Assembly (NCBI RefSeq): GCF_001028135.1 | Contig: NZ_LDNM01000016.1 | Location: 1 to 64,000, forward strand | Source of the DNA: Xenorhabdus griffiniae | Lineage (GTDB): Bacteria; Pseudomonadota; Gammaproteobacteria; Enterobacterales; Enterobacteriaceae | Direction of reading: 5' to 3' | DNA length: 64,000 bases | In this document: positions 32,463-43,214 of the stretch, piece by piece | Layout of the letters: each line of letters begins with the position of its first letter | Numbering within the stretch: the stretch's first letter is position 1 | Translations under genes and position numbers: made by a program | Notes under the pieces: generated by a model | What the model saw: the letters and a program-made list of their open reading frames with translations, nothing else | Database searches by the model: none | Told to the model about the DNA's origin: nothing

Positions 32463-33410
32463 ATGACAGAATACAACTCAATAACGACAGAAAAAAAAGA
32501 ATCATGCGATATTCAATTGCGTAGTGTGGATCTTAATTTGCTGACTGTTTTTGATACTGTAATGCAAATGCAGAATATTACACGTGCAGCCCAGGCATTG
32601 GGAATGTCACAACCGGCTGTCAGTAATGCAGTGGCTCGTTTGAAAACCATGTTTGGTGATGAATTATTTGTGCGTTATGGTCGGGGTATTCAGCCAACGG
32701 CGAGAGCAAAACAGCTTTTTGGGCCACTCAGACAGGCACTGCAAATTGTCCATAATGAACTGCCTGGAGTGGGATTTGATCCCAATAAGAGTACGAGAGT
32801 ATTTCATCTCTCTATTTGTAGTCCTCTTGATATTCGTTTAGCTGCTCAAATTGTTGGGCAGGTAAAAAAACATGATTCTAATATCGAAGTTGTCATTAAA
32901 ACACAAATTAATGATGGTGTTGAGAAAAAATTAAAATATCAGGAAATAGAATTTGTTATCAGCTATAATCAATTGGAATGTTCTAATTTCCATAATTATT
33001 CTCTGTTTAATGATGAATTGGTTTTGGCTGTTTCTAAACATCACCCCAGAATTAGTAAGCGAATTACTCAGCAACAATTGCAGGAAGAAAGACATGCCAT
33101 CGTTGCGTTGGATAACATAGATTCATTTAGTAAGATTTACTATGAAAATAATGAGTTATTGCGTTCTGTTTCTTATCAGGGAACGGATTTAAATAGCGTT
33201 CTTAATATTGTCTCCCAGACTTATTTAGTTGCCATAGTGCCAAAATGGATGGTTGAGCACTATTCCGAGCAGTTAAATATCTGTTCAGTCTCTTTGCCCA
33301 ATGGTCCGATTTTTCGTCCTTGTTATTTGATATGGCATGGTGCAACAGAGCGTGATCAAGGTCATCAGTGGATGAAATCATTGTTAAGTCATCTTGGTAA
33401 GCAAGAATAG
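32463..33410 (+). CDS. leuO: LysR-family transcriptional regulator LeuO
   Basis: 315 residues. The N-terminal winged helix-turn-helix (about 20-80) contains LRSVDLNLLTVFDTVMQMQN and AAQALGMSQPAVSNAVARLK, followed by the substrate-binding-like domain. Position between leuL and ilvIH is that of leuO in E. coli. LeuO antagonises H-NS and controls many stress, virulence and secondary-metabolism genes; in Xenorhabdus and Photorhabdus it is known to influence natural product formation. TGGAGTGAAATA precedes the ATG. Confidence 0.92.
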   Translation: MTEYNSITTEKKESCDIQLRSVDLNLLTVFDTVMQMQNITRAAQALGMSQPAVSNAVARLKTMFGDELFVRYGRGIQPTARAKQLFGPLRQALQIVHNELPGVGFDPNKSTRVFHLSICSPLDIRLAAQIVGQVKKHDSNIEVVIKTQINDGVEKKLKYQEIEFVISYNQLECSNFHNYSLFNDELVLAVSKHHPRISKRITQQQLQEERHAIVALDNIDSFSKIYYENNELLRSVSYQGTDLNSVLNIVSQTYLVAIVPKWMVEHYSEQLNICSVSLPNGPIFRPCYLIWHGATERDQGHQWMKSLLSHLGKQE

Positions 33411-33718
33411 ATCACGCTCAAGCAGAATATACGCGATAAACGTCAAGTTGCAATCCGCAAGACGACGCGAGGCCTTATATTTCCCCGCTGTGCGGGGAAA
33501 TATAACACGCATCTTGAAGTTGGATTGGTATAGATGAAATAAGAGTCTATCCCTATGTTGTATACAAGATAGCTGTATACAGGGATAGCGCTCTATCAAA
33601 AATGGACTTCCCCCTTTTACTAGGAATAGGTAGACTGCGCGCAAATAGCTAACATCTGTAAGCTGAAAGTAGAGAATACACTCAGACGCTGAATGAAATA
33701 TTTATACAGGAATATATT
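33411..33718. other. Intergenic region with repeat copy E
   Basis: About 310 bp between leuO and the acyl-CoA ligase. It carries the palindromic repeat at 33428-33532 and a short inverted sequence, CTATCCCTATGTTGTATAC with GTATACAGGGATAG (33547-33590), that could be a terminator or operator. Confidence 0.45.
33428..33532. repeat. Palindromic intergenic repeat, copy E
   Basis: TATACGCGATAAACGTCAAG at the left, perfect inner palindrome ATATTTCCCCGC-TGT-GCGGGGAAATAT, and CATCTTGAAGTTGGATTGGTATA at the right. Confidence 0.88.
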
Positions 33719-35521
33719 GTGATAACAGATCCTCTGCACGCCTATCACTTGGTGAATCGCTTGCAGCAACAATTCAATGAATATCCAGAAAAAATTGCCT
33801 TTCGGCAATGGTCACCATCAGAACAGTTGGAAATGAATTGGCGGCAGGTTGAATGTACAACGAGATCCGTGGCAAACGCATTATTGTCATTGGGAATAGA
33901 AGTGCAGGGGAAAGTGGGTATTTTTGCCCAGAATGGTATGGCATGGTCATTGGCTGACTTAGCCATTCTTCAGCTTCGGGCTGTGACAGTGCCATTATAC
34001 GCGACTAATACGGGTGATCAGGCTGCCTTTATTCTTAATGATGCAGGCGTGCAGGTGTTATTTGTTGGCGGGCAGGAGCAATATGACATTGCAGTATCAC
34101 TGGTTGAACTGTGTCCTCAACTTGCTCATCTCATTGTTATGGATGAATCTGTCGACTTGAAAGGATGCCCGCAGGCATTGTATTTATCCGCTTTTATTGA
34201 CAATGATTATTCGCAATATCAGGCAGAACTTAATCGCCGTATTGCGGATCAGGATTTGAATGACCTTTTCACGTTAATGTATACCTCTGGCACAACGGGA
34301 GAGCCAAAAGGGGTGATGCTGGATTATCGGAATATGGCGGCACAGCTTTATCTGCATGACCAGAGATTAACATTGACCAACCAGGATGTATCGCTCTGCT
34401 TTTTGCCGCTGTCCCATATTTTTGAGCGGGCGTGGAGTTATTATGTAATGCACACGGGTGCCCTGAACGTCTATTTAACAGATACGAATCTGGTGCGTGA
34501 AGCTATGTCTGATGTGCACCCGACAGTGATGTGTTCTGTCCCCCGTTTTTATGAAAAAGTTCATAGCGCGATCTTAGAAAAAGTTTCCCGTGCGCCTTTT
34601 TGGCGTAGGATGATTTTTAATTGGGCCTTGAAACGGGGAGAAGCGCACTGGATGCGTCAGCAGGAGAATAAAAAAGGTTGCCCATTCACGCGCGGTAGTT
34701 ATCAATTGGCTGACAAATTGGTGTTGAATAAGCTCCGTGGTCTTTTAGGCGGGCGAGTGCGTTTCTTGCCCGTGGCGGGAGCACGCCTCGACGATGCCAT
34801 TACCCGTTTTTTTCTGTCCGTTGGCTTGGATATCAAATATGGGTACGGCATGACAGAAACGTGTGCCACGGTATCTTGCTGGGAAGAAAAAAATTATCTG
34901 TTGGGTTCAATTGGTACGCCATTACCTGATATTGATGTTCGCATTAGTGCGGAAGGGGAGATCCAGGTGCGTGGCTCTATTGTCATGAAAGGGTATTTCA
35001 ACCGCCCGGAGGAAACGGTCCATGCCTTTACGGAGGATGGCTGGTTGCGGACAGGCGATGCCGGAAGACTGGACGCTAATGGTAATCTGTATATTACCGA
35101 GCGCCTGAAAGATCTGATGAAAACGTCAACAGGCAAATATATTGCGCCGCAAATGATTGAAGGGATGTTAGGACAAGATCGTTTTATTGAACATATTGCC
35201 GTCATTGCTGATGCCCGCCAATTCGTTTCTGCGTTGATTGTGCCCAGTTATGACGCGCTGGAAGAATACGCGAAATCTATCAACCTCCATTACCGTGATC
35301 GTCTTGAGTTGCTGCGCAATCACCAGGTTGTCGCGTTGTTTGAACGACGCCTAAAGGAAATGCAAAAAAATATTGTTAAATTCCATCAGGTCAAACGATT
35401 TATTCTTTTGCCGGAAGCTTTCTCAATGGAAAAAGGAGAATTAACGCCGACATTGAAATTGCGCCGTAAGGTTATTGTTGAGCGTTATCAGCGCGAAATT
35501 GAATCTATGTATCTGGATTGA
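33719..35521 (+). CDS. Long-chain acyl-CoA synthetase (AMP-forming)
   Basis: Activates a fatty acid through an acyl-AMP intermediate to the CoA thioester. 600 residues, GTG start eight bases after AGG. The AMP-binding signature LMYTSGTTGEPKG sits near residue 185, YGMTETCA near 378, and WLRTGDAG with ITERLKDLMKTSTGKYIAP near 440-480. The family is the FadD15/Faa1-like group rather than E. coli FadD. It lies between leuO and ilvI, which are adjacent in E. coli, so it is an insertion relative to that order. Its biological role (lipid recycling, or feeding secondary metabolism) cannot be read from context. Confidence 0.85.
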   Translation: MITDPLHAYHLVNRLQQQFNEYPEKIAFRQWSPSEQLEMNWRQVECTTRSVANALLSLGIEVQGKVGIFAQNGMAWSLADLAILQLRAVTVPLYATNTGDQAAFILNDAGVQVLFVGGQEQYDIAVSLVELCPQLAHLIVMDESVDLKGCPQALYLSAFIDNDYSQYQAELNRRIADQDLNDLFTLMYTSGTTGEPKGVMLDYRNMAAQLYLHDQRLTLTNQDVSLCFLPLSHIFERAWSYYVMHTGALNVYLTDTNLVREAMSDVHPTVMCSVPRFYEKVHSAILEKVSRAPFWRRMIFNWALKRGEAHWMRQQENKKGCPFTRGSYQLADKLVLNKLRGLLGGRVRFLPVAGARLDDAITRFFLSVGLDIKYGYGMTETCATVSCWEEKNYLLGSIGTPLPDIDVRISAEGEIQVRGSIVMKGYFNRPEETVHAFTEDGWLRTGDAGRLDANGNLYITERLKDLMKTSTGKYIAPQMIEGMLGQDRFIEHIAVIADARQFVSALIVPSYDALEEYAKSINLHYRDRLELLRNHQVVALFERRLKEMQKNIVKFHQVKRFILLPEAFSMEKGELTPTLKLRRKVIVERYQREIESMYLD

Positions 35522-35647
35522 AAATAGGCAAAAGTTCGGCTCTTCTTCAACGAATGTTTTCAAGATGTAAATTGATGTTTGCTAACACTTGTATCTAACG
35601 TTATGTTAGTTAGCTTAGTGTTATGGAATATATAAGAAATGGAATAA

Positions 35648-35673
35648 ATAAGGTAACTTTTTCGCTACCTTAT
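35648..35673 (+). promoter_or_regulatory. Short hairpin in the ilvIH leader
   Basis: ATAAGGTA and TACCTTAT form an 8 bp stem around ACTTTTTCGC, about 45 bp before the ilvI ATG. Further upstream GCTAACACTTG, CTAACG, GTTAG and TTAGCTTAGTGTTA form a set of overlapping inverted repeats (35580-35625). E. coli ilvIH is controlled by Lrp here; any such role is inferred. Confidence 0.35.
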
Positions 35674-35719
35674 GAAATTACGACGATTAACTTGCAAACA
35701 GAGCCTGGAGGCAAACTCG

Positions 35720-37447
35720 ATGGAGATGTTGTCAGGAGCCGAAATGGTTGTCAGATCGCTAATCGATCAGGGCGTTGAACACGTGTTCGGTTATCCGGGC
35801 GGGGCGGTACTGGATATTTATGATGCCCTGCATACGATTGGGGGAATCGAACACATTTTAGTGCGCCATGAACAGGGTGCTGTTCATATGGCGGATGGCT
35901 ATGCGCGTTGTACGGGAAAAGTCGGGGTTGTTTTAGTCACTTCCGGGCCGGGGGCAACCAATGCTGTTACGGGCATTGCAACGGCATACATGGATTCAAT
36001 TCCTATGGTCGTGTTATCTGGTCAGGTTGCTAGTTCCCTGATAGGTAATGATGCTTTTCAAGAGTGCGACATGGTGGGAATTTCCCGCCCCATTGTGAAG
36101 CATAGTTTCCTGATAAAAAAAGCAGAAGATATCCCAGATACGATTAAAAAAGCTTTTTATCTGGCCGCAAGTGGCCGGCCAGGGCCTGTTGTTATCGATT
36201 TTCCTAAAGATACCGTCAATCCTGCATTGAAATTCCCGTATGTGTATCCTGAAAAAATTAACCTGCGTTCTTATAACCCGACGGTACAGGGACACAAGGG
36301 GCAAATTAAACGTGCATTGAAGGCGCTGGTGGCAGCAAAAAAACCGGTGATTTATGTCGGGGGGGGAACCATAAATTCAGCATGTACCACTGAATTGTTG
36401 AAGTTGGTTGAATATTTGCACATTCCGGTCGTCAGTTCGTTGATGGGATTGGGCGCATTTCCTGCAACGCATCGCCAAAGTCTGGGCATGCTGGGTATGC
36501 ATGGGACTTTCGAAGCGAATAAAGCGATGCACAACTCGGATGTCATTTTTGCCGTGGGGGTACGTTTTGACGATAGAACAACTAATAACCTGGAAAAATA
36601 TTGCCCGGAAGCGACTGTATTACATATTGATATCGATCCCACCTCGATTTCCAAAACGGTAACGGCGGATATCCCGATTGTTGGCGATGCTAAACAGGTA
36701 CTTGGTCAGATGCTGGAATTATTGGATTCCATAGAAGATACCCAAGATCCAGATGCCCTGAAAGATTGGTGGCTTGCCATTGAACAGTGGCGCAGCCGCA
36801 AGTGCCTTGATTACGATCACACGACAGTGAAAATCAAGCCACAGGCCGTTATTGAAACCCTTTATCGTCTAACCAAAGGGGAAGCCTATATTGCGTCAGA
36901 TGTGGGTCAGCATCAAATGTTTGCTGCTCTGCATTATCCATTTGATAAACCGAGACGGTGGATCAATTCCGGTGGTTTAGGAACGATGGGGTTTGGTTTG
37001 CCGGCGGCGCTTGGTGTGAAGTTGGCAAAACCGGAAGCCACGGTCGTGTGTGTAACAGGGGATGGCAGTATCCAGATGAATATTCAAGAATTATCTACTG
37101 CCCTGCAATATGGTCTGCCTGTTCTGGTACTGAATCTGAATAACCGTTTCTTGGGTATGGTGAAACAATGGCAGGATATGATATACGCGGGGCGTCATTC
37201 TCAATCCTACATGGAATCCCTGCCTGATTTCGTCAAATTGGCAGAATCTTATGGGCATATAGGTATCTCCATCCAAACTTACGATGAGTTGGAGGCTAAA
37301 TTGGCCCGGGCACTGCATGAAGTGACTGAAAATCAACGTCTGGTTTTTGTGGATGTTACCGTTGATGAGACAGAACATGTTTATCCCATGCAGATCCGAG
37401 GCGGAGCAATGGATGAAATGTGGTTAAGCAAAACAGAGAGGACCTGA
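35720..37447 (+). CDS. ilvI: Acetolactate synthase III, large subunit
   Basis: Thiamine-diphosphate enzyme making 2-acetolactate or 2-aceto-2-hydroxybutyrate, first common step of branched-chain amino acid synthesis. 575 residues from ATG 35720, with GGAGG at 35707-35711; an open frame to 35672 adds 16 unsupported residues. [16 protein letters not shown], the Glu in [15 protein letters not shown], and the ThDP motif [18 protein letters not shown] are intact, and the C-terminus [10 protein letters not shown] equals the E. coli pattern. ilvH follows after two bases. Confidence 0.97.
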   Translation: MEMLSGAEMVVRSLIDQGVEHVFGYPGGAVLDIYDALHTIGGIEHILVRHEQGAVHMADGYARCTGKVGVVLVTSGPGATNAVTGIATAYMDSIPMVVLSGQVASSLIGNDAFQECDMVGISRPIVKHSFLIKKAEDIPDTIKKAFYLAASGRPGPVVIDFPKDTVNPALKFPYVYPEKINLRSYNPTVQGHKGQIKRALKALVAAKKPVIYVGGGTINSACTTELLKLVEYLHIPVVSSLMGLGAFPATHRQSLGMLGMHGTFEANKAMHNSDVIFAVGVRFDDRTTNNLEKYCPEATVLHIDIDPTSISKTVTADIPIVGDAKQVLGQMLELLDSIEDTQDPDALKDWWLAIEQWRSRKCLDYDHTTVKIKPQAVIETLYRLTKGEAYIASDVGQHQMFAALHYPFDKPRRWINSGGLGTMGFGLPAALGVKLAKPEATVVCVTGDGSIQMNIQELSTALQYGLPVLVLNLNNRFLGMVKQWQDMIYAGRHSQSYMESLPDFVKLAESYGHIGISIQTYDELEAKLARALHEVTENQRLVFVDVTVDETEHVYPMQIRGGAMDEMWLSKTERT

Positions 37448-37449
37448 TC

Positions 37450-37941
37450 ATGCGCTGGATTTTGTCTGTATTACTTGAAAACGAATCGGGAGCCTTATCC
37501 CGCGTAGTTGGCTTGTTTTCCCAACGGGGTTATAACATCGAAAGTTTGACCGTTGCTCCTACTGACGATCCCACGTTGTCACGCATGACCATTCAAACCA
37601 AAGGTGATGCTAAGGTATTGGAGCAAATTGAAAAGCAATTGCATAAGTTGGTGGATGTATTGCGAGTCAACGAATTAACCGCAGGGCCTCATGTTGAGCG
37701 TGAAATCATGCTGGTTAAATTACAAGCCAGTGGATATGGACGGGAAGAGATTAAGCGCAGCACCGATATTTTTCGCGGGCAGATTGTTGATGTGACTTCA
37801 ACACTCTATACCGTCCAATTAGTGGGAACGAGTGAAAAACTGGACGCTTTTCTTGATTCCGTCAGAGACGTGGCAGAGATTGTCGAAGTCGCGCGATCGG
37901 GTATAGTTGGTGTCTCGCGCGGAGATAAAATTATGCGATGA
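37450..37941 (+). CDS. ilvH: Acetolactate synthase III, small regulatory subunit
   Basis: ACT-domain subunit that activates IlvI and confers valine inhibition. 163 residues from ATG 37450; the ten codons before it overlap ilvI and are not part of the family. The ACT motif [20 protein letters not shown] is at the N-terminus, and the C-terminal domain ends [23 protein letters not shown] overlaps the end of ilvI as ribosome binding site. Confidence 0.97.
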   Translation: MRWILSVLLENESGALSRVVGLFSQRGYNIESLTVAPTDDPTLSRMTIQTKGDAKVLEQIEKQLHKLVDVLRVNELTAGPHVEREIMLVKLQASGYGREEIKRSTDIFRGQIVDVTSTLYTVQLVGTSEKLDAFLDSVRDVAEIVEVARSGIVGVSRGDKIMR

Positions 37942-37980
37942 AAAATCGTAATCTGCGGGTTAAAATACAGATATTTATTG

Positions 37981-38006
37981 AGCCCTACTGTAAAGTAGGG
38001 CTTTTT
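37981..38006 (+). terminator. ilvIH intrinsic terminator
   Basis: AGCCCTACT-GTAA-AGTAGGGCT is a perfect 9 bp stem followed by TTTTC, between ilvH and cra. Confidence 0.88.
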
Positions 38007-38029
38007 CATCATCTTACTGAGGGGTTAAT

Positions 38030-39037
38030 GTGAAACTGGATGAGATCGCCCGCTTAGCAGGTGTTTCACGTACTACGGCCAGTTATGTCATCAATGGTAA
38101 AGCCAGGCAGTATCGGGTCAGCGATAAGACAGTAGAAAAAGTGATGGCAGTGGTCAGGGAGCATAATTATCATCCCAATGCTGTCGCTGCTGGCCTTCGG
38201 GCGGGGCGAACCCGTTCAATTGGTTTAGTCATACCCGACTTGGAAAATACCAGTTACACACGTATTGCCAATTATCTTGAACGCCAGGCACGGGAGCGTG
38301 GCTACCAGTTATTGATCGCATGTTCTGAAGATCAGCCTGATAATGAAATGCGCTGTGTTGAACATCTTTTGCAACGTCAGGTCGATGCTATCATTGTTTC
38401 CACCGCTTTGCCGCCTGAGCATCCTTTCTACCAGCGCTGGGCTAATCGCACATTGCCAATCATCGCACTTGACCGTGCTTTGGATCGTGAACACTTTATC
38501 AGTGTGGTTGGCGATGATCTCGAAGATGCGAAGATGTTAGCACAGGAGTTGCGTCAATTCCCGGCTGAATCTGTCCTTTATTTGGGGGCATTGCCTGAAT
38601 TATCGGTCAGTTTCTTGCGTGAGCAAGGTTTCCGCGAAGCATGGGAGCATGATCCACGAGAAGTTAACTACCTTTATGCCAATAGCTATGAACGTGAAGC
38701 TGCGGCTGAAATATTTGCGTCATGGTTGGAGGCAAACCCTGTTCCTCAGGCCTTGTATACCACTTCATTTGCATTACTTCAGGGCGTCATGGATACACTC
38801 CTCAAGCGCAGTGGTCGTTTACCAAATCCATTGGTTATTGCCACATTTGGTGATCATGAGTTGCTTGATTTCCTTGAATGTCCGGTATTGTCGGTGGCAC
38901 AACGCCATCGTGATGTCGCTGAACGTGCCCTTGAACTGGTATTAGCCAGTTTGGATGAAAAGCAGCGTCCAACTCCTGGAATAACCCGAATGCGTCGTCA
39001 TCTATGCCGTCGCGGCAAGTTAAGCCGAAAAGCCTAA
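38030..39037 (+). CDS. cra: Catabolite repressor/activator Cra (FruR)
   Basis: LacI-family regulator of carbon flow, released from DNA by fructose 1-phosphate; activates gluconeogenic and represses glycolytic genes. 335 residues, GTG start. The N-terminal helix-turn-helix [20 protein letters not shown] and hinge are nearly identical to E. coli Cra, followed by the sugar-binding domain ([20 protein letters not shown]). Only 88 bp separate it from ilvH, leaving little room for the FruL leader peptide known upstream of cra in E. coli; none was found. Confidence 0.95.
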   Translation: MKLDEIARLAGVSRTTASYVINGKARQYRVSDKTVEKVMAVVREHNYHPNAVAAGLRAGRTRSIGLVIPDLENTSYTRIANYLERQARERGYQLLIACSEDQPDNEMRCVEHLLQRQVDAIIVSTALPPEHPFYQRWANRTLPIIALDRALDREHFISVVGDDLEDAKMLAQELRQFPAESVLYLGALPELSVSFLREQGFREAWEHDPREVNYLYANSYEREAAAEIFASWLEANPVPQALYTTSFALLQGVMDTLLKRSGRLPNPLVIATFGDHELLDFLECPVLSVAQRHRDVAERALELVLASLDEKQRPTPGITRMRRHLCRRGKLSRKA

Positions 39038-39040
39038 TTG

Positions 39041-39070
39041 AGCACCCTCATTAAAGATGAGGGTGCTGTT
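39041..39070 (+). terminator. cra intrinsic terminator
   Basis: AGCACCCTCAT-TAAAG-ATGAGGGTGCT is an 11 bp perfect stem followed by GTTTG, three bases after the cra stop. Confidence 0.75.
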
Positions 39071-39594
39071 TGCCTGCCTAAAATCATCAAAATACGCGTG
39101 TTGAGGTAATTTTGAGATTATTCTTACTAAAATTCTGCTAAACGGATTTTTATGACCGCGAAAATCGATAATGTGTTATTTAAATTCACAGGATAAATAA
39201 TTTTGTAACAAAGCATTATTGTTTATGTATGTTATTTGTTATCTGGATATTATTTTTTTACTTGATTGATATGTAGTCATTTTATATTTTAAGATAAATA
39301 CAAGATTTCAATACATTACTATTTTTTATGCTATTGTAACCTAAATATATAGTTATTATTAATACGTTTATGATGATTAACAATTAGTCAACAATGAGAT
39401 ATGAGTTACATAAATTAATTTAAGTGGTAATTAATTACACTAAATTCCATCCCGAATAAGGCTCTCTACAGATTTATTAAATTATTCAAAATTATCATAG
39501 TGTTATCTATTATTAATATAGCCAAAACTAAAAAATCCTTCTTTTTCTCTTCCGAATCTTTCTGTAAATCTAGCTAAAGCGCACTGGCTCTGGC
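39071..39594. other. AT-rich gene-free region upstream of the mra promoter
   Basis: About 525 bp of strongly AT-rich sequence with no credible reading frame and no recognised RNA. It insulates the dcw cluster from cra. Confidence 0.5.
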
Positions 39595-39624
39595 TTGACA
39601 AGGTTTTCATACCATCCGTAAACT
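39595..39624 (+). promoter_or_regulatory. Pmra promoter of the division and cell wall cluster
   Basis: TTGACA (39595-39600) and TAAACT (39619-39624) with 18 bp spacing. The stretch TTGACAAG-TTTTC and CCGTAAACTC parallels the E. coli mra promoter. Confidence 0.8.
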
Positions 39625-39630
39625 CTTAAT

Positions 39631-39665
39631 TGTGGTGATTTGTGGGATAATGTGGCGATTTGGGC
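39631..39665 (+). promoter_or_regulatory. MraZ operator (10-bp spaced direct repeats)
   Basis: TGTGG, TGTGG, TGTGG and TGGGC begin at 39631, 39641, 39651 and 39661, exactly one helical turn apart, between Pmra and mraZ. This is the known pattern of the MraZ binding site, by which MraZ represses its own operon. Confidence 0.8.
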
Positions 39666-39685
39666 CATCAAGGGGTAACCTGAGT

Positions 39686-40144
39686 ATGTTTCGTGGAGCA
39701 ACACTGGTTAATCTCGATAGCAAAGGGCGGCTCACTGTACCAGCCCGATATAGAGAAATGCTGAATGAAGTATCAACAGGCCAAATGGTTTGTACTATTG
39801 ATCTTCATCAGCCGTGCTTGTTGCTTTATACATTACCCGAATGGGAAATCATCGAAAAAAAATTATCTCGCTTATCCAGCATGAATCCAGCCGAACGTCG
39901 AGTTCAACGTTTGTTATTGGGACACGCCAGTGAATGTCAAATGGACAGTGCAGGACGTCTTTTATTAGCCAGCACACTGCGTCAGCACGCAGGGCTAACA
40001 AAAGAGGTCATGCTGGTTGGGCAATTTAATAAATTTGAATTGTGGGATGAACAAGTCTGGTATCAACAGGTACAAGATGATATTGCGGTTGAACAATCCA
40101 CACAAGAACCTCTATCAGCAAGACTACAGGATTTATCACTATAA
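39686..40144 (+). CDS. mraZ: Transcriptional regulator MraZ
   Basis: First gene of the dcw cluster; ring-forming AbrB-fold DNA-binding protein that represses the cluster by binding the repeats upstream. 152 residues from ATG 39686 ([21 protein letters not shown] upstream). An in-frame upstream start at 39632 would lie inside the operator and is rejected. Two MraZ repeats are visible, each with an R-x-x-x-P/L-type core ([13 protein letters not shown] and [13 protein letters not shown]). rsmH follows 2 bp later. Confidence 0.95.
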   Translation: MFRGATLVNLDSKGRLTVPARYREMLNEVSTGQMVCTIDLHQPCLLLYTLPEWEIIEKKLSRLSSMNPAERRVQRLLLGHASECQMDSAGRLLLASTLRQHAGLTKEVMLVGQFNKFELWDEQVWYQQVQDDIAVEQSTQEPLSARLQDLSL

Positions 40145-40146
40145 AC

Positions 40147-41091
40147 ATGGCAAAGAGTCATTTTGAACATACCAGTGTACTGCTGGATGAAGCTGTCAAT
40201 GGATTGAATATTCAAGAAGATGGAATTTATATCGATGGAACATTTGGACGTGGGGGGCATTCTCGCCTGATTTTGTCGAAATTGGGTCCTAATGGACGTC
40301 TGATGGCGATCGATCGTGATCCACAAGCTATAGAAGCGTCAAAGGCCATTACTGACAAGCGTTTTTCTATTACTCATGGGCCATTTTCAGAATTGGCAAC
40401 GTATGTAGAAGACGCGGGTCTGGTTGGAAAAATTAATGGCGTATTACTGGATTTAGGGGTTTCTTCCCCACAGCTGGATGATCCTGAACGTGGTTTTTCA
40501 TTTATGCGTGACGGGCCGTTGGATATGCGCATGGATACCACACGGGGGCAGTCTGCCGCAGAGTGGTTGATGAAGGCTGAAGCAGAGGATATCGCATGGG
40601 TGCTGAAAACATTTGGCGAAGAACGTTTTGCCAAGCGTATAGCGAAGGCCATTGTGGCACGCAATCAGGAACAGCCTCTTACGCGTACCCGCGAGCTGGC
40701 AGCGTTAATTGCTCAGGCAAGCCCGGTTAAAGAAAAGCATAAGCATCCGGCAACACGCAGCTTTCAGGCTATCAGGATTTACATTAACAGTGAACTGGAA
40801 GAGATAGAACGTGCATTGGATGGCGCACTGCGCATTCTGGCACCACAAGGGCGATTATCTGTCATCAGTTTCCATTCGTTGGAAGATCGCATAGTGAAAC
40901 GCTTTATCCGACAACACAGTCAGGGACCGCAGGTTCCAGTCGGTTTGCCTCTCACGGAAGCGCAGTTAAAAACGCTGGGGGGAAGAAGTCTGAAATCCAT
41001 TGGCAAAATGAAACCCTCAGAAGGTGAAGTCGGCACAAACCCAAGAGCGCGAAGCTCGGTTTTACGGTTTGCTGAAAAGGCGGGTGAATGA
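40147..41091 (+). CDS. rsmH: 16S rRNA (cytosine-1402-N4)-methyltransferase RsmH
   Basis: SAM-dependent methyltransferase acting on C1402 of 16S rRNA in the decoding region (formerly MraW). 314 residues. The SAM-binding segment [16 protein letters not shown] lies near 35, [20 protein letters not shown] near 100, and [13 protein letters not shown] near 245. The stop overlaps the ftsL start, showing operon coupling. Confidence 0.96.
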   Translation: MAKSHFEHTSVLLDEAVNGLNIQEDGIYIDGTFGRGGHSRLILSKLGPNGRLMAIDRDPQAIEASKAITDKRFSITHGPFSELATYVEDAGLVGKINGVLLDLGVSSPQLDDPERGFSFMRDGPLDMRMDTTRGQSAAEWLMKAEAEDIAWVLKTFGEERFAKRIAKAIVARNQEQPLTRTRELAALIAQASPVKEKHKHPATRSFQAIRIYINSELEEIERALDGALRILAPQGRLSVISFHSLEDRIVKRFIRQHSQGPQVPVGLPLTEAQLKTLGGRSLKSIGKMKPSEGEVGTNPRARSSVLRFAEKAGE

Positions 41092-41408
41092 TGGCTGCTG
41101 AGCGTCATGGGTTAGTTGGAGTGATGGGTAATGATTTAATTCGTCATGCCAAACTTCCACTGATTTTACTGGTGGCAGTTGTCGTTTCAGCCATCGGTGT
41201 TGTGACGGTCGCACATCAAACCCGCTTATTGACTGCGGAAAAAGAGCTTCATGTGATCGAGCTTGATGTTCGGGATATTGAGTGGCGTAACCTGCTCCTT
41301 GAAGAGAACGCATTGGGTGATCACAGTCGGGTTGAACGGATCGCAACTGAAAAATTGCAGATGCAACACGTTGATCCAAGTAAAGAGAATATTGTGATTA
41401 CTCAATAA
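41088..41408 (+). CDS. ftsL: Cell division protein FtsL
   Basis: Small bitopic inner-membrane divisome protein that forms a complex with FtsB and FtsQ and helps activate FtsWI. 106 residues (105 if the second of two adjacent ATGs is used). A cytoplasmic N-terminus is followed by one transmembrane helix (about 22-42, [20 protein letters not shown]) and a periplasmic coiled-coil region. The start overlaps rsmH by 4 bp. Confidence 0.93.
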   Translation: MMAAERHGLVGVMGNDLIRHAKLPLILLVAVVVSAIGVVTVAHQTRLLTAEKELHVIELDVRDIEWRNLLLEENALGDHSRVERIATEKLQMQHVDPSKENIVITQ

Positions 41409-41435
41409 GTCCAGTTGACAACCAAAAGGTGGGCG

Positions 41436-43214
41436 ATGAAAGCTGCACGCTCTTTAAAGTTGAAAAAGCAAGAAGATAAAGCAAGTTTTGTAAGCTGGCG
41501 TTTTGCCTTGCTGTGTGGAGGCATTGGGGTTGCTTTAATCGGGCTTTTGATTCGTGTTGCCTATTTGCAGATTATCAATCCTGATCGTTTGGTAAAAGAA
41601 GGTGATTCGCGTTCCCTGCGCATCCAATCTATCCCGACTGCCCGTGGCATGATTAATGATCGCAATGGGCGCCCACTGGCGGTGAGTGTGCCTGTTGATG
41701 CGGTCTGGGCAGATCCCAAGGAAGTGTTTGAAAAAGGTGGCATCATAAATGACACCCGTTGGCAGGCTTTGGCTGATGCTCTTTCTATCCCTCTTGAACA
41801 GTTAACCAGCAAAATTAGCGAATATCCCAAGGGGCGTTTTGTTTACCTTGCCCGCCAGGTGAACACTTCTATCGGCGATTATGTCGAGAAATTAAAGCTA
41901 CCCGGTATTTATTTGCGTCAGGAATCCCGGCGTTATTATCCGGCAGGGCAAGTGACCGCACATATTATTGGGGTGACTAACATTGATGGCAAAGGTATTG
42001 AGGGCGTTGAAAAGAGTTTTGATAACTGGCTGACAGGTATGCCGGGAAGCCGAACCGTTCGTAAAGATCGTACCGGGCGTGTCATCGAAGATATCTCCTC
42101 TACCGATAGCAGGGCGGCCCACGATCTGACGCTCAGTATTGATGAGCGTCTTCAGACGTTGGTGTATCGAGAATTGACGAAAGCGGTTGCACTGAATAAA
42201 GCCGAATCAGGTACAGCGGTACTGGTTGATGTCAACACCGGCGAAGTTTTGGCGATGGCAAACAGTCCGTCTTATAACCCCAATAATTTGGCTGGAACAC
42301 CGAAAGATGCGATGCGTAACCGCGCCATCACCGACATTTTTGAGCCTGGCTCCACGGTGAAACCGCTGGTGGTGATGAGTGCACTGAATAGTGGCATTGT
42401 CAAAGAAAATACGGTGTTAGATACCCGGCCATACCGCTTAACCTACGGTTCGCGGGGGCATGAAATCAAAGACGTTGCGCCCCGTCCTGAGTTAACTATC
42501 ACCGGGATCTTACAGAAGTCGAGTAACGTGGGTGTTTCCAAGCTGGCGTTAGCGATGCCTGCCTCAGAGGTGGTGGATGTTTATTCACGCTTTGGGATGG
42601 GAAAACCGACCAATTTGGGGCTGGTCGGAGAAAGTAGTGGCTTATTTCCAACCAATAAACAACGGTGGTCAGATCTTGACAGGGCCACCTTTTCTTTCGG
42701 CTACGGGCTAATGGTAACACCGTTACAGTTAGCGCGAGTCTACGCAACGATAGGCAGTTTGGGTATTTATCGCCCGTTGTCAATTACTAAAGTCGATCCA
42801 CCCGTTCCGGGCGCCCGGGTATTCCCTGAATCTGTTATGCGAACAGTGGTACACATGATGGAGAGTGTGGCATTACCGGGAGGAGGAGGGGTACGGGCTG
42901 CGATAAAAGGTTATCGCATTGCGATTAAAACGGGGACGGCAAAAAAAGTCGGGCCGGATGGTAAGTACGTCAATAAGTATATTTCTTACACCGCAGGGGT
43001 TGCACCTGCGAGTCATCCACGGTTTTCATTGGTTGTGATCATTAATGATCCACAGGCAGGCAAATATTATGGTGGTGCAGTTTCAGCGCCTATCTTCGGT
43101 GCCATCATGAGTGTGGTTCTGCGTACCATGAATGTTGAACCAGACGCATTGCCTGTTGGCGATAAAAACGAATTTGTAATTAACAATAAAGAGGATAAAA
43201 GTGGCAGATCGTAA
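41436..43214 (+). CDS. ftsI: Peptidoglycan D,D-transpeptidase FtsI (PBP3)
   Basis: Septal peptidoglycan transpeptidase working with FtsW; target of beta-lactams such as aztreonam. 592 residues from ATG 41436 (AAGGTG upstream); TTG 41415 would add seven residues. One N-terminal transmembrane anchor (about 24-46), a pedestal domain, then the catalytic motifs: S-x-x-K as STVKP near 306, SSN near 360, and KTGT near 494. The end overlaps murE by 14 bp. Confidence 0.96.
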   Translation: MKAARSLKLKKQEDKASFVSWRFALLCGGIGVALIGLLIRVAYLQIINPDRLVKEGDSRSLRIQSIPTARGMINDRNGRPLAVSVPVDAVWADPKEVFEKGGIINDTRWQALADALSIPLEQLTSKISEYPKGRFVYLARQVNTSIGDYVEKLKLPGIYLRQESRRYYPAGQVTAHIIGVTNIDGKGIEGVEKSFDNWLTGMPGSRTVRKDRTGRVIEDISSTDSRAAHDLTLSIDERLQTLVYRELTKAVALNKAESGTAVLVDVNTGEVLAMANSPSYNPNNLAGTPKDAMRNRAITDIFEPGSTVKPLVVMSALNSGIVKENTVLDTRPYRLTYGSRGHEIKDVAPRPELTITGILQKSSNVGVSKLALAMPASEVVDVYSRFGMGKPTNLGLVGESSGLFPTNKQRWSDLDRATFSFGYGLMVTPLQLARVYATIGSLGIYRPLSITKVDPPVPGARVFPESVMRTVVHMMESVALPGGGGVRAAIKGYRIAIKTGTAKKVGPDGKYVNKYISYTAGVAPASHPRFSLVVIINDPQAGKYYGGAVSAPIFGAIMSVVLRTMNVEPDALPVGDKNEFVINNKEDKSGRS

